From Hydractinia symbiolongicarpus (taxonomy: Eukaryota; Cnidaria; Hydrozoa; Anthoathecata; Hydractiniidae), in the NCBI RefSeq assembly GCF_029227915.1, contig NC_079877.1:30281851-30345850 (forward strand): a DNA stretch of 64,000 bases. The letters run 5' to 3'. The notes below the pieces were generated by a model that was not told the DNA's origin, did no database searches, and saw nothing but the letters and a program-made list of their open reading frames with translations. Below are positions 1 to 7,540 of the stretch, one piece after another (position 1 is the first letter of the stretch; every line of letters begins with the position of its first letter). The position numbers and the translations under genes are program-made.

Positions 1-130
1 TCTCATTACGTGTAGGCATTACATCGCTGGAAGAAATTTAAACGCAAATAATAATATAAAAACAACAGATAATAAAGAAGTCAGAGGAACAGACTCAGAC
101 TCCTATTCAGGTGACAACGAAGAACCCTAA
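1..130 (+). other. 3' end of an upstream gene (two candidate frames)
   Basis: Two frames are open from the left edge. One reaches a TAA at 39-41 and would end in the residues SLRVGITSLEEI. Another stays open to a TAA at 128-130 and is rich in N, T and D. Either could be the tail of a gene starting left of the window. I prefer the short one because the next gene seems to begin soon after it. Product unknown. Confidence 0.25.
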
Positions 131-462
131 AAAGGTTGAAGCGGGTAAGAGGTTGGCGGAATACAACCGTAAAATGCGGGAAGAATATAAAAAAAGCGGC
201 CATGGCACAAACACAGCCGACGCCTCAGACACAGCCGACTCAGAAAGACAATGCCGAAGAGGCAGAACCTACCATCGTCCCAAATGAAAAGCCTATGAAC
301 TACGCTATAGGGGGAATAATAGCCATCGGTTTGATTGGTGGATTTGCTTATTTTGTGTATAAACAGAAAGACAATGTACTATTTGCTATAACTGGGCCGA
401 AGGGTACCCCACCACAAAAATCCAAAACACCTGTGAGAATAAGTAAACTTGAAATGGAATAA
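60..462 (+). pseudogene. Small single-pass membrane protein, split by a frame change
   Basis: Two overlapping frames look like parts of one gene. The first (60-288) has no ATG and encodes a basic helical stretch with the core KKVEAGKRLAEYNRKM. The second (136-462) can start at an ATG at 202 in a strong Kozak context (GGCCATGG) and encodes a Q/T/P-rich linker, one transmembrane helix (about residues 54-77 of the 108-residue frame, core AIGGIIAIGLIGGFAYF) and a short basic tail. A run of seven A at 186-192 lies where the frames would join, a typical place for an indel. Basic helix plus membrane anchor is an arrangement I associate with small Polinton proteins, possibly virion-related. Function unknown. 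The 202-462 part alone could still be expressed. Confidence 0.55.
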
Positions 463-506
463 AGGGATAATATAGCGATATTATAATCTCACAGTATAGA
501 AATAAC

Positions 507-734
507 ATGGACAAGAAAAGTATAATTAACGATATATATAAAGCATCAGTCGTCTGCGTTTTCGCTGTAAGCTATTCAATGCTAGGAAAAAAGGTGTAAA
601 AAATGTCACCACCCTCAATTCAAAAGTTTGACTTGGAAGATACCGGAAAGCTAGTCGCCATCGTCGCCGCTAGTGAAATGTCAAGGGAACACTTAATTAA
701 GCAAAAGATTATACCTGAAACTATAAATATCTAA
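507..734 (+). pseudogene. Small hydrophobic Polinton protein interrupted by an in-frame TAA
   Basis: An ATG at 507 opens a 30-codon frame that stops at TAA 597-599. One codon later, in the same frame, an ATG at 603 opens a 43-codon frame to TAA 732-734. The first half has a basic start and a hydrophobic stretch (ASVVCVFAVSYSML). The second half has an amphipathic segment (LVAIVAASEMSREHLI). Continuity of frame across the stop suggests one gene of about 75 codons with a nonsense change. The alternative is two short genes read from separate starts. It sits 3 bp upstream of the next gene in the same direction, as in a compact viral gene cluster. Function unknown. Confidence 0.5.
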
Positions 735-736
735 AC

Positions 737-1166
737 ATGGCTTTAATTGCAATAATGTTGGGAGGGGCCTTAGCCAATGCTTTGGCTTTTACAGGCTCAA
801 GCTATCTCTTTTTCAAGCTTATCAAAAGACAGAATTGATAAGGAAAGAAAGCGTCATGATCTAGCCATAGAACAGCTGCAAAAAGCTCAGGTTTTGTGGC
901 AACGTAAAAGTCAAGAGAGAGTAGACTTTATCAATAAGCAGCTCAGACTTGAAAAGAAGGCCGAAGGAAAATTCATAGAGCTAAAGGATGCAATGCGTGA
1001 ATATAAAAAAGTGTTTGGAGATAGATCAATTCTTACGGATCTACCGCGGGAACCTGTATTGAGCGACTTTTATACACCTAGTAAGGATCAACATGAAAGG
1101 GAATTGGCCTTTCTCGCGCTAAGTATGATCGGTGTCGGTGGTGCTGTGTGGTATTTCGAAAGATAG
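737..1166 (+). pseudogene. Coiled-coil membrane protein, frameshifted near its N-terminus
   Basis: An ATG at 737 opens a hydrophobic frame (MALIAIMLGGALANALAF) that ends at TGA 836-838. The reading that makes protein sense then passes to another frame, open to 1166, across a short T run at about 808-813. That second frame is rich in charged helical sequence (core ERKRHDLAIEQLQKAQ), contains the block EPVLSDFYTPS and ends in a second hydrophobic helix (LAFLALSMIGVGGAVWYF). The likely original is a protein of about 140 residues with a membrane segment at each end and a coiled coil between. The ATG at 777, first in the second frame, lies out of frame with the hydrophobic start and is probably not used. 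Probably a Polinton structural or membrane protein. Function unknown. Confidence 0.6.
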
Positions 1167-1200
1167 TACTCCTAGTACTCCTAGTACTACCGGTACTCTA

Positions 1201-1221
1201 TGTTACATGATGCATGTAACA
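1201..1221. terminator. Hairpin between convergent genes
   Basis: Perfect 9-bp inverted repeat with a 3-nt loop: left arm TGTTACATG, right arm CATGTAACA. It lies in the 73-bp gap between the + gene ending at 1166 and the minus gene ending at 1240. The gap also holds a short repeat of TACTCCTAG/TACTACC units (1167-1198). A shared 3' end or RNA-processing element is plausible. No AATAAA was seen. Confidence 0.4.
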
Positions 1222-1239
1222 TATAATCTATACAAGGAT

Positions 1240-2528
1240 CTAACGCTTTGTCACGAAATAGGTGTATATCAGATCTCCGATTCCAACTATCAAAGCCCAC
1301 AAATTTTGACTCAACCAACCAACCGCTTCTTTCGCTCTATTGAGTATCCACGATACTATTGATCCCATTATTTCGGGTAGGGTTGCAGCCGCCAACCCGG
1401 CCAACCTTCCCAAGAGAGATCCCAACGCATTCAACTTGTTTTTTATCCAGGACCGGAGGTCCTTTGCACCACCTTCGGTTGTACAACCCTTTTCATGATT
1501 TTGTGCGTTACCGGTGGATGACCCCCCACCCCCAGGCGTCAAAGTTTCTACGAGAAGGCCGATAACCATACCAAATGCCGTTAGTACACTGACAACAGTG
1601 ATACCCTGCTCACGGAATAGTGTTCGTATCTTCTCACCCAATGTTGTATCTTTGTCAAGGAGTTTAGTAATCGTCTCCTTGATGCTTGTTATTTGACTTT
1701 TAAGTTTACCTTTGAGAATATCAATAATCTCTTGCCGACCTTTCAACTCATTTTGCAAACCTTCCAACCTTTCGCTTCATTTTGTTGTTCCTCGGTCATA
1801 TTTGGTGTGTTTTTCATCTCTTCCAACTTGTTTTTTTCTCTGTCAATATGCTGTTCGAGCTGAACCTTTTTTGCAACTTCATCCTGAAGAATTCCTCTTA
1901 TGTTTCTCAATGATCTATCCAATCCTAGCAATTCACGCATAGGATATTCAAATAGATCACCGGTCTGGGTTGCTTCATGGTCTACAGATTGTTTTTTGAC
2001 CAATGAAATTAAATCTTCCGTACTGTTTACCACATCCCCAGATATAGCTTCTAATTCTACATCACTTGCTGTTTCTATTTTAGATGATGAGGGTAGTTCT
2101 TCTTGTATTTTGTTTAGCTTAGCTGCCTGTCGGGCTGTAATCTCACCTTTTGGTATGTCAAAACCTAAATTACGCAGCCTTCTCTTGCCTAATATATCTG
2201 ATATAGTACCGGTGGCCCTTAGTCTTCCATTGTTTGTCAAAGGTTCGTTTTTACCTCTGTAGTATAATTCACCATCCTTAATTTCAAAAAGGTCTGTATG
2301 TAGCACCTCAGGTTTTGACAGGGATCCTTCAGATAATCTATCATACAACCCTTCAACTAGTTCCTGCAAAACTCTAGTATTCTGACTGAGACCTCCGAAT
2401 GATGTTTCTTCCTTACCCGGTGTGTGTATTTGTACTCGCGTACGGTCCCTAGTGGGTATGAGTGGTAAAGTTTCATCGGTACCTTCATCCGGTCTCCCAT
2501 GGTCTCCAAAAGGGTCAATGTCTGCCAT
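1240..2528 (-). pseudogene. Long Polinton protein of unknown function, broken by one frame change
   Basis: The minus-strand ATG at 2528 opens 261 codons (acidic N-terminus, then charged helical sequence with FEIKDGELYYRGK and RRLRNLGFDIPKGE). That frame runs into non-homologous residues and a stop at 1743. A second minus frame takes over at about 1775 and runs to TAG at 1240-1242, encoding KEKIRTLF-like helix sequence (actual GEKIRTLFREQGITVVSVLT), a Gly-rich linker and a C-terminal hydrophobic helix (LWALIVGIGDLIYTYF). The ATG first found in the second frame (1767) is an internal Met, not a start. Expected product about 430 residues with two membrane segments after a coiled coil. I recognise the style from cnidarian Polintons but know no function; a capsid-associated or membrane role is only a guess. 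Confidence 0.65.
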
Positions 2529-2580
2529 TTTTTATTATTTAGAGGATAGTTTTTTCTTTTTAATAAGGTAATAAACTAAA
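2529..2580. promoter_or_regulatory. Divergent promoter, duplicated at 3070-3123
   Basis: This 52-bp gap separates the minus gene starting at 2528 from the + gene starting at 2581. It contains TTTTTATTATTTAGAGGATA followed by a T run and AATAA-rich DNA up to ACTAAAATGG. Almost the same sequence, shortened, precedes the paralogue at 3124. Conservation of the block in both copies suggests it carries the start signals. Confidence 0.45.
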
Positions 2581-3048
2581 ATGGCCGAGTATTCGAGGGA
2601 GGAAAACACGTTTAAAACAAACACACTTAATTCCCAACTTGACGAGTTGGTAAAACTACAAAAGAAATTCCGGGACAAGGAGTATAAATACAACAAAGCA
2701 CTAAACCGATTAGTGATTTCGCGCATAATCTCGGAAACCTTAGCCGTTACCAGTTCGATAGCAGCTACCGCTACCATTATTAGAAAATTTAGGAATTCTA
2801 TAGGACTTTCCGGTATATGCCTATCCAGCTCCGTTTTCCGTGCCATTATCGTAGCATTGATTAAGAGATATCGAAATAAACTTAACAAAGTCATGAAATC
2901 ATGTCATGTTGTAACATCTGCTATTGATGTGTTTGAAAGCACTTTATCGCGGCAACCGTCTGATAATATTAGCCGCATGGAATTTCAATGTTTGCATGGT
3001 ATATGCTATGAAGCTCTTGAAAAGATAAGTAAAATAGATGGAGAGTGA
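2581..3048 (+). CDS. Membrane-protein paralogue 1, C-terminally truncated
   Basis: 155 codons from ATGG. It is closely similar to the next gene: both share NSQLDELVKLQ, the block FRDKEYKYNKAL, a central hydrophobic region and KLNKVMK...VVTSAI. Here the middle is less hydrophobic and has gained charged residues (ATIIRKFRNSIGLSG), and the end is cut short: relative to the paralogue, a few bases are missing just before the GGAGAGTGA stop, so the tail found in the paralogue lies in another frame. Tandem duplication with decay of this copy is the simplest reading. Family: N-terminal coiled coil, paired hydrophobic helices, C-terminal helix; Polinton-associated, function unknown. Confidence 0.6.
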   Translation: MAEYSREENTFKTNTLNSQLDELVKLQKKFRDKEYKYNKALNRLVISRIISETLAVTSSIAATATIIRKFRNSIGLSGICLSSSVFRAIIVALIKRYRNKLNKVMKSCHVVTSAIDVFESTLSRQPSDNISRMEFQCLHGICYEALEKISKIDGE

Positions 3049-3069
3049 AACATTCTCAAAAGAATCATG

Positions 3070-3123
3070 AAAGGCGGGTTTTTTTATTATTTAGAGGATA
3101 GTTTTTTTTTGTAATAACCTAAA
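3070..3123 (+). promoter_or_regulatory. Second copy of the upstream block of the paralogue pair
   Basis: TTTTTTTATTATTTAGAGGA and the following T run repeat the sequence before 2581 with small length changes, ending in CCTAAAATGG. It marks the left boundary of a tandem duplication of about 550 bp. Confidence 0.45.
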
Positions 3124-3723
3124 ATGGCCGATCTTAAGATTTATCCAAAGTTACCCACCGCTCCCGAGTATTCGAGTGAGCAAGACAAGTTTAACACAAA
3201 TACAGTTAATTCCCAACTTGATGAGTTGGTAAAATTACAAAACAAATTCCGGGACAAGGAGTATAAATACAACAAAGCACTAGACCGATTAGCGATTTCA
3301 CTCTACATCTCAGAAACCTTAGCCATTTCCACCGGTATTGGTACGATAGCAACCAGCGCTACCCTTGTTGGAATTCCCATTTCTATAGGACTTTCCAGTG
3401 CATCCATAGGTGGAGCTATATCCTGTACCATTATCTCGGCATCGATTAAGAGATATCAAAAGAAACTAAACAAAGTCATGAAATTATGTGATGTTGTAAC
3501 ATCTGCTATTGCTGTGTTTGAAAACTCTTTCTCACGAGCATTGAATGATGATAATATTAGCCACATGGAATTTCAAACTTTGTGTGGTATATACTACGAA
3601 GCTCTGGAAAAGATGAACAAAACAGATAGAAAGATGGAGAGTGAAACACGCAATCAGTTTGAAAAAAGTTTATTGGCGAAAGTTCAAAGTCTAAAAAAGA
3701 CGTTAAATCAGGAACAAAGTTAG
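3124..3723 (+). CDS. Membrane-protein paralogue 2, intact
   Basis: 199 codons from an ATG in AAAATGG context. Residues about 1-58 are charged and coiled-coil-like. About 60-105 form two adjacent hydrophobic segments (ISTGIGTIATSATLVG and SASIGGAISCTIISAS) with small residues and Gly, consistent with a helical hairpin in a membrane. The rest is helical and basic (KRYQKKLNKVMKL, then FEKSLLAKVQSLKKTL). It is the intact partner of the preceding gene and keeps a longer C-terminus. I associate such genes with cnidarian Polintons. Function is not known; the layout resembles two-helix membrane effector proteins only in general shape. It ends 216 bp before the convergent integrase gene. Confidence 0.7.
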   Translation: MADLKIYPKLPTAPEYSSEQDKFNTNTVNSQLDELVKLQNKFRDKEYKYNKALDRLAISLYISETLAISTGIGTIATSATLVGIPISIGLSSASIGGAISCTIISASIKRYQKKLNKVMKLCDVVTSAIAVFENSFSRALNDDNISHMEFQTLCGIYYEALEKMNKTDRKMESETRNQFEKSLLAKVQSLKKTLNQEQS

Positions 3724-3939
3724 TAATGTGTGCATGTATACCACTCACATATTTCATGTGCTATTTGAAAAATTAATATTTGAAAGTAAGGCGGTTTATG
3801 ACATTATGTGGCGCGATCGTCCCTTTTCCCCAATACTGAGTCATAGCGGCCTTACCTGCCGGCCGCCCTGCGCGATCCTCGGCACAATCGTCTTTACCAG
3901 AAACAGGTAAAGATACTTTTTATGTATCGTCCCCCTTTT
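3724..3939. other. Convergent intergenic region with inverted repeats
   Basis: Non-coding gap between two genes that point at each other. It contains a 7-bp inverted repeat, CTTTACC at 3892-3898 and GGTAAAG at 3906-3912, and a GC-rich stretch with CGGCC and GGCCG arms near 3848-3866, much richer in G+C than its neighbours. The hairpins may mark transcript ends. No gene is seen. Confidence 0.4.
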
Positions 3940-4923
3940 TCACCAATCTTGCACATAATCAAGAGGTAATTCTGTATCTTCAGGTATTAACATCAATTCC
4001 TCTTTTACAAAAGCTCGTCTAGGTCCGTCACGAATATAGTACATTACACGGTTACCGGGTTGCGCTATTACCTCACGCAATCTATATGTGTTTTTCGACC
4101 ATATTCTATCGGTTGCCCGTCTCCGCCCATCATCATGCTCTTCACCGGGTTGCAGTAAATATCTATACAAGCCATCTTTAGGTAATTCTACTTCATAAGG
4201 ATAACTCTCTTGATTAACCAAAGCCACCTCTTTCATTATAATAGCATCTTTTGGTTTCATACCAATCATCTGCGTCGTTGTATCGTTTAGCCTATCAATC
4301 AGTTTATACAGATGCTTAACCCATGTAGATGATCCCTTTTCCGAATCATTCAGTTCTTGGGCATCTTGTATTTTGAATAAATTTTCCGCAAGTATCTTGT
4401 TCAACGCCTCAACAAATGCTGTGTGCGTATGCTTATATTTTGTATTCGCCCTTTTAATTTCAACCTTATGCTTCTCCAACAATTTTGATACATCTGCTTT
4501 GAATTCTGAACCGTTATCACATTGAAAAGTTTTCGGATAAGTTAATGGTCCTGCCTTGTAGATGTCCTCAATCATAGCGGCAACCTCTTTGGCTTTCTTA
4601 CTCCTCAAAGGTCGGGCTACTTTGTATCTGGAGGCAGCATCGATTCCCGACAAAATGTACTCATATTTATTACCATACAGTATGTCACCGGGCATGTACA
4701 ATAAATCGAATTGATGTAAATCATTAGGGGTGGTAACTTCATAATGTGGTCTTTCAACATGTTTTGGAGCGGGTAAATGTACTTGCCAAAATGCTTGCTT
4801 TGATAGCCACTTCTTAATCTCCTTTGGCCTGAAGCCGAATCCTCTTAAATTCTGAACAGCCTTTTGTCCTTTCCATAAATTTCGAGGTTGATAGTAAGTC
4901 TCTTGAAGTTTAGAGTTTGACAT
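3940..4923 (-). CDS. Retroviral-type (RVE) integrase of the Polinton
   Basis: 327 codons, apparently complete. The catalytic core is clear: Asp73 in HQFDLL, Asp136 in QCDNGSEF and Glu172 in FVEALNK, with exactly 35 residues between the second Asp and the Glu. GIDAASRY around residue 93 is the conserved strand after the first Asp. Residues 1-70 are a basic helical N-terminal region. The C-terminal part (about 270-327, including MYYIRDGPRRAFVKEELMLI) looks like a small beta-barrel or chromo-like DNA/chromatin-binding module. By family knowledge it joins the element's ends to target DNA with 6-bp staggered cuts. It is divergent from the SAP gene at 5017 with a 93-bp gap. All catalytic residues are present, unlike the broken polymerase, so it may still be active. 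Confidence 0.92.
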   Translation of the reverse strand: MSNSKLQETYYQPRNLWKGQKAVQNLRGFGFRPKEIKKWLSKQAFWQVHLPAPKHVERPHYEVTTPNDLHQFDLLYMPGDILYGNKYEYILSGIDAASRYKVARPLRSKKAKEVAAMIEDIYKAGPLTYPKTFQCDNGSEFKADVSKLLEKHKVEIKRANTKYKHTHTAFVEALNKILAENLFKIQDAQELNDSEKGSSTWVKHLYKLIDRLNDTTTQMIGMKPKDAIIMKEVALVNQESYPYEVELPKDGLYRYLLQPGEEHDDGRRRATDRIWSKNTYRLREVIAQPGNRVMYYIRDGPRRAFVKEELMLIPEDTELPLDYVQDW

Positions 4924-5016
4924 GTTTTATTTATGCACACCTTTATTTATCTCCTTTTTGTTATGATGTAGCACGATAAAAGTGCTTAAAAGTATTTTTA
5001 CTGATTATATATAAAA

Positions 5017-5328
5017 ATGTCCGACATAACAAGTCAAACGGATCTACATTGTGATACCACCAATGGTGGTGTATCCGACTACAAATTAATGAAACTCAAA
5101 GAGTTGAAAGAATTGGCTAAATCCCGTGGGGTGAAGTATATTTGTGGAATGAATAAAACTAAATTGATTGAGGTGATTGGGAGGAATGATATGGATCCAT
5201 CCTACACCATCGACCTAGATACCAAACAAGAATGGTATGGATACTGTTCCAACTGGAGGGTAAACAACAGAGAAGCATATCTAAGATGTCAAAAACGTTA
5301 TAACGAAAAGAGATCTTCCAAAAGTTGA
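5017..5328 (+). CDS. Small SAP-domain-like protein
   Basis: 103 codons. Residues about 24-53 (MKLKELKELAKSRGVKYICG followed by MNKTKLIEVI) match the helix-extended-helix pattern of SAP modules, which bind DNA, often A/T-rich. The C-terminal half is unusual: aromatic and Arg/Asn-rich (EWYGYCSNWRVNNREAYLRC) with a basic end. The start is set by the first ATG, directly after an AT-rich stretch TATATATAAAAA (5006-5017). It heads a rightward series of three genes with SAP-like N-termini (5017, 5437, 6070). Likely a DNA-binding accessory protein. No enzymatic motif was seen. Confidence 0.7.
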   Translation: MSDITSQTDLHCDTTNGGVSDYKLMKLKELKELAKSRGVKYICGMNKTKLIEVIGRNDMDPSYTIDLDTKQEWYGYCSNWRVNNREAYLRCQKRYNEKRSSKS

Positions 5329-5341
5329 TTGGACCTAGATT

Positions 5342-5436
5342 GTTACTCGCGCGCGTAACAAATGTTATGAATCTTTTTTAGTTTCACGATTATAAAACTA
5401 TCTTAAAGATTCATAAATCGTATATCACAAACCGGC
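5342..5436 (+). promoter_or_regulatory. Promoter block with near-palindrome, upstream of SAP-RING gene
   Basis: Begins with GTTACTCGCGCGCGTAAC, one base away from a perfect palindrome, then AAATGTTATGAATC, a T run, ATTATAAAAC (TATA-like, about 45 bp before the ATG) and CATATCACAAACCGGC-like sequence directly before ATG 5437. The whole block is repeated before 6070. Confidence 0.55.
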
Positions 5437-5895
5437 ATGGCTACACTTTCTTACTCAGACTTTTTCTACTCAGACTTTTTTTACATCCGACAGGGGAAGG
5501 TTCCCCAATTAAGAAAAGTCGCTAGAGAACTCGGCCTACATGGCTACTCAAGGCTCAGAAAGGCCGAGCTGATCGAATTATTGACACCCGCCATCGTGTC
5601 AGCACCGGTACCCGTGCCGAGACCAAATGGATCAGCACCGATACCCATGGATCCAATCGATGAGGATAATGTTGAGCCGCATCAGCCGGCTATCCCAGAC
5701 TATGAAATTGATACCTTGGATGAATCGGAAAAATGTATAATTTGTTATTCACAACGAAAGGACGCGACCATTGTTCATGGGACCACCGGGCATTTTTGCT
5801 GCTGTTTATTGTGCGCATCTATATTGAAATCGGAGGGAGATAAGTGCCCCATATGTCGCGCATCCATCGATCTTGTCATTAAACAATATAATTGA
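5437..5895 (+). CDS. SAP-like plus MDM2-type RING protein, likely E3 ubiquitin ligase
   Basis: 152 codons. Residues 21-50 (LRKVARELGLHGYSRLRKAE) form a SAP-like helix pair, followed by a Pro/Ala/Val linker (about 55-75) and an acidic stretch. A C-terminal RING follows: Cys100, Cys103, His114, His119, Cys123, Cys126, Cys137, Cys140. The spacing, with His-x4-His between the Cys pairs, is the C2H2C4 pattern of MDM2-family RINGs rather than the common C3HC4. The protein ends 12 residues after the last Cys, also as in MDM2. By family knowledge it would recruit an E2 enzyme and ubiquitinate host or element proteins. The N-terminus contains a 15-bp tandem duplication (YSDFF twice). It shares its promoter block and a 21-bp 3' tail with the polymerase gene. 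Confidence 0.85.
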   Translation: MATLSYSDFFYSDFFYIRQGKVPQLRKVARELGLHGYSRLRKAELIELLTPAIVSAPVPVPRPNGSAPIPMDPIDEDNVEPHQPAIPDYEIDTLDESEKCIICYSQRKDATIVHGTTGHFCCCLLCASILKSEGDKCPICRASIDLVIKQYN

Positions 5896-5918
5896 GAGGT
5901 CAGATTGCAAACTAAAAA

Positions 5919-5939
5919 TTGAATCCTATCACTGTAATG
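5919..5939. repeat. 21-bp exact repeat shared with 9798-9818
   Basis: The 21 bases TTGAATCCTATC... ending CTGTAATG lie 24 bp after the RING gene stop and occur again across the end of the polymerase gene. With the shared upstream blocks, this makes the RING gene look like a cassette bounded by the polymerase gene's own ends. Confidence 0.7.
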
Positions 5940-5969
5940 TGAAGGTCGGGGCCACCTAGATTGTTTTTT

Positions 5970-6069
5970 GTTACTCGCGCGAGTAACAAATGTTATGAAT
6001 CTTTTTTTAGTTGCACGATTATAAAAAAAACTATCTTAGAGATCCATAGATCGTATATCACAAACCGGC
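5970..6069 (+). promoter_or_regulatory. Promoter block with perfect 18-bp palindrome, upstream of polymerase gene
   Basis: GTTACTCGCGCGAGTAAC at 5970-5987 is its own reverse complement. It is followed by the same order of elements as before 5437: AAATGTTATGAATC, T run, GATTATAAAA (TATA-like, about 50 bp before the ATG) and ATCACAAACCGGC just before ATG 6070. The palindrome could bind a dimeric regulator acting on both genes. Confidence 0.55.
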
Positions 6070-6408
6070 ATGACTTCGAGAAATACAGTTGCTGAATTAA
6101 GAGATCTCGCTTGAGAATGCGGCCTACATGGCTACTCAAGCCTCAGAAAGGCTGATCTAATTGAATTATTGACACCCACTACCGTGTCAGCACCGGTACC
6201 CGTGCCGAGACCCACCAGACCAGTACCAGCGCCGAGACCAAATAGACCAATACCGATGCCTAGACCCGTACCAGCACCGAGACCCTCGAGATCCTGTACT
6301 AGCCAACAGGACATGGATTTGTTTGAGCGGCAAGAAATGGCTAAAACTAGACCTCAAATAAAAAGTAAGTTGAAAACCCCTATACCCCTATTGAAGAAGC
6401 GTTTGTAG
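6070..6408 (+). pseudogene. pPolB gene, N-terminal SAP-like and proline-rich part (nonsense at codon 15)
   Basis: ATG at 6070 is followed after 14 codons by TGA at 6112-6114. The same frame then continues to TAG at 6408. Downstream of the stop it encodes the second half of a SAP-like motif (CGLHGYSSLRKADLIELLTP, closely similar to the RING gene) and a long Pro/Arg/Val/Ala repeat (APVPVPRPTRPVPAPRP). It ends with MDLFERQEMAKTRPQIKSKL, which I take as the linker into the polymerase. It lies directly upstream of polymerase sequence in the same direction, so I treat it as that gene's 5' part. The alternative is a separate third SAP gene. Initiation at an internal ATG after the stop would lose the first SAP helix. 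Confidence 0.65.
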
Positions 6409-7540
6409 GTTCCTACAAAAGGTTCAAGATAAACCCTGACGGTGAGAAGTGAGGTTTATGAGTGACGTGCTCGGGCAGAAGAAGTCATTGAAGACTCAGG
6501 CGACCTTGTGGGTGAAGTGGGTAAGGGAGGACACCAGCTCGTCTGATGCCCCGTGCGTACATGTCGATAAAGCATTCAATAGCTATATGGAGATGCTGCA
6601 CGCCCACGATGACATTTCTGATGTTTTCGATCGGATGCGTAACAAGATAATCGAACAGATTGAGAACCCTGCGCTACCCACCAGCGGGTTCACAATCGAA
6701 AGGATCCTACATATGCATGTGGACTTTCATAAGCTAAAATTAACGAGAGGTAGCTCTTATTTGCCGCTACCTAAGAATTTCAGTGGAAAGCGATCTGTGA
6801 TTAATCCTAAAAATGAAGATGATGATGAATGTTTCAGATGGGCTATTATCGCCGCGCTTAACCAAAATCTGATCAAAAGTAATCCTGAGCGTATCTCAAT
6901 TCTTAAGAAGCATGATAAGTATAATTGGGATGGTCTAACTTTCCCAATGGCGCAAAATAAAATAGATTTGTTTGCGAGAAGGAACCCCGATGTCGCTGTG
7001 CATGTTTTGACAAAGGATGAGGGGGAAGGTATCTACATGTGTCGCAAGTCGAAGCATCTGGATCGTAAGGAGACGGTTGTTTTGTTCTTGTTACATGAGG
7101 AGGAGAAGAGACATTACATGGCCGTTAAGAACTTGAGCGGTGTCCTGAGCAAGGCCAACTCAAAGCATGAACATAAGGAGTATTATTGCTTGAATTGTCT
7201 CTCTGGTTTTCCAAGCGAACAGAAAAGGGATGAGCACTTTGAGTATTGCAAGAATAACGATGCTGCTAAGATTCAACTCCCTGAGGAGGATAGCACCTTA
7301 ACCTTCACTGATGGTAAGTTTCAGCTCAAAGCTCCATTCATCATGTATGCCGATTTCGAAGCTTTCACAAAAGAGTTGCCCGAAGAAGAGAGAAAATGCG
7401 GATCATCCACCGAGAAAGTTGGTAAACATGTTCCCACTGGATTCTGTTGTTATAGTAAATATGCTCATGGTGAAGTGCCAGGCCCTCTGAAGCTTTACCA
7501 CGGTGAGGATTGTGTTCCGCGCTTTGTAGATCATGTATTT
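6390..7540 (+). pseudogene. pPolB gene, N-terminal domain and exonuclease motif I
   Basis: The coding frame changes twice here: a short piece near 6390-6449 (FVGSYKRFKINPDGE) in one frame, then a long frame from about 6449 to about 7540. There is no ATG at 6449 (the codon is GTG), so it is not a gene start. Visible features are NPALPTSGF and RGSSYLPLP blocks, INPKNEDDDECFRWA (Cys codon near 6830), a later KRHYMAVKNLSGVL, a zinc-finger-like CLNCLSGFPSEQKRDEHFEY followed by Cys (C-x2-C, H-x3-C), and YADFEA with Asp7352 and Glu7358, the DxE of exonuclease motif I. The N-terminal part is shorter than I would expect, suggesting a deletion as well as frameshifts. A protein-primed polymerase copies the element using a terminal protein. 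Confidence 0.8.

Noticed and set aside
1359-2262. + strand frames opposite the 1240-2528 gene (1359, 1514, 1712, 1900)
   Set aside because: Antisense shadows of the minus-strand gene without protein-like composition.
5006-5017. TATATATAAAAA as a TATA box for the gene at 5017
   Set aside because: It directly touches the ATG, too close to serve as a TATA box for this start. It may simply be AT-rich leader.
6449-6451. Start of a separate polymerase gene at 6449
   Set aside because: The codon is GTG, there is no nearby ATG in a good context in that frame, and upstream sequence continues the same protein in other frames.
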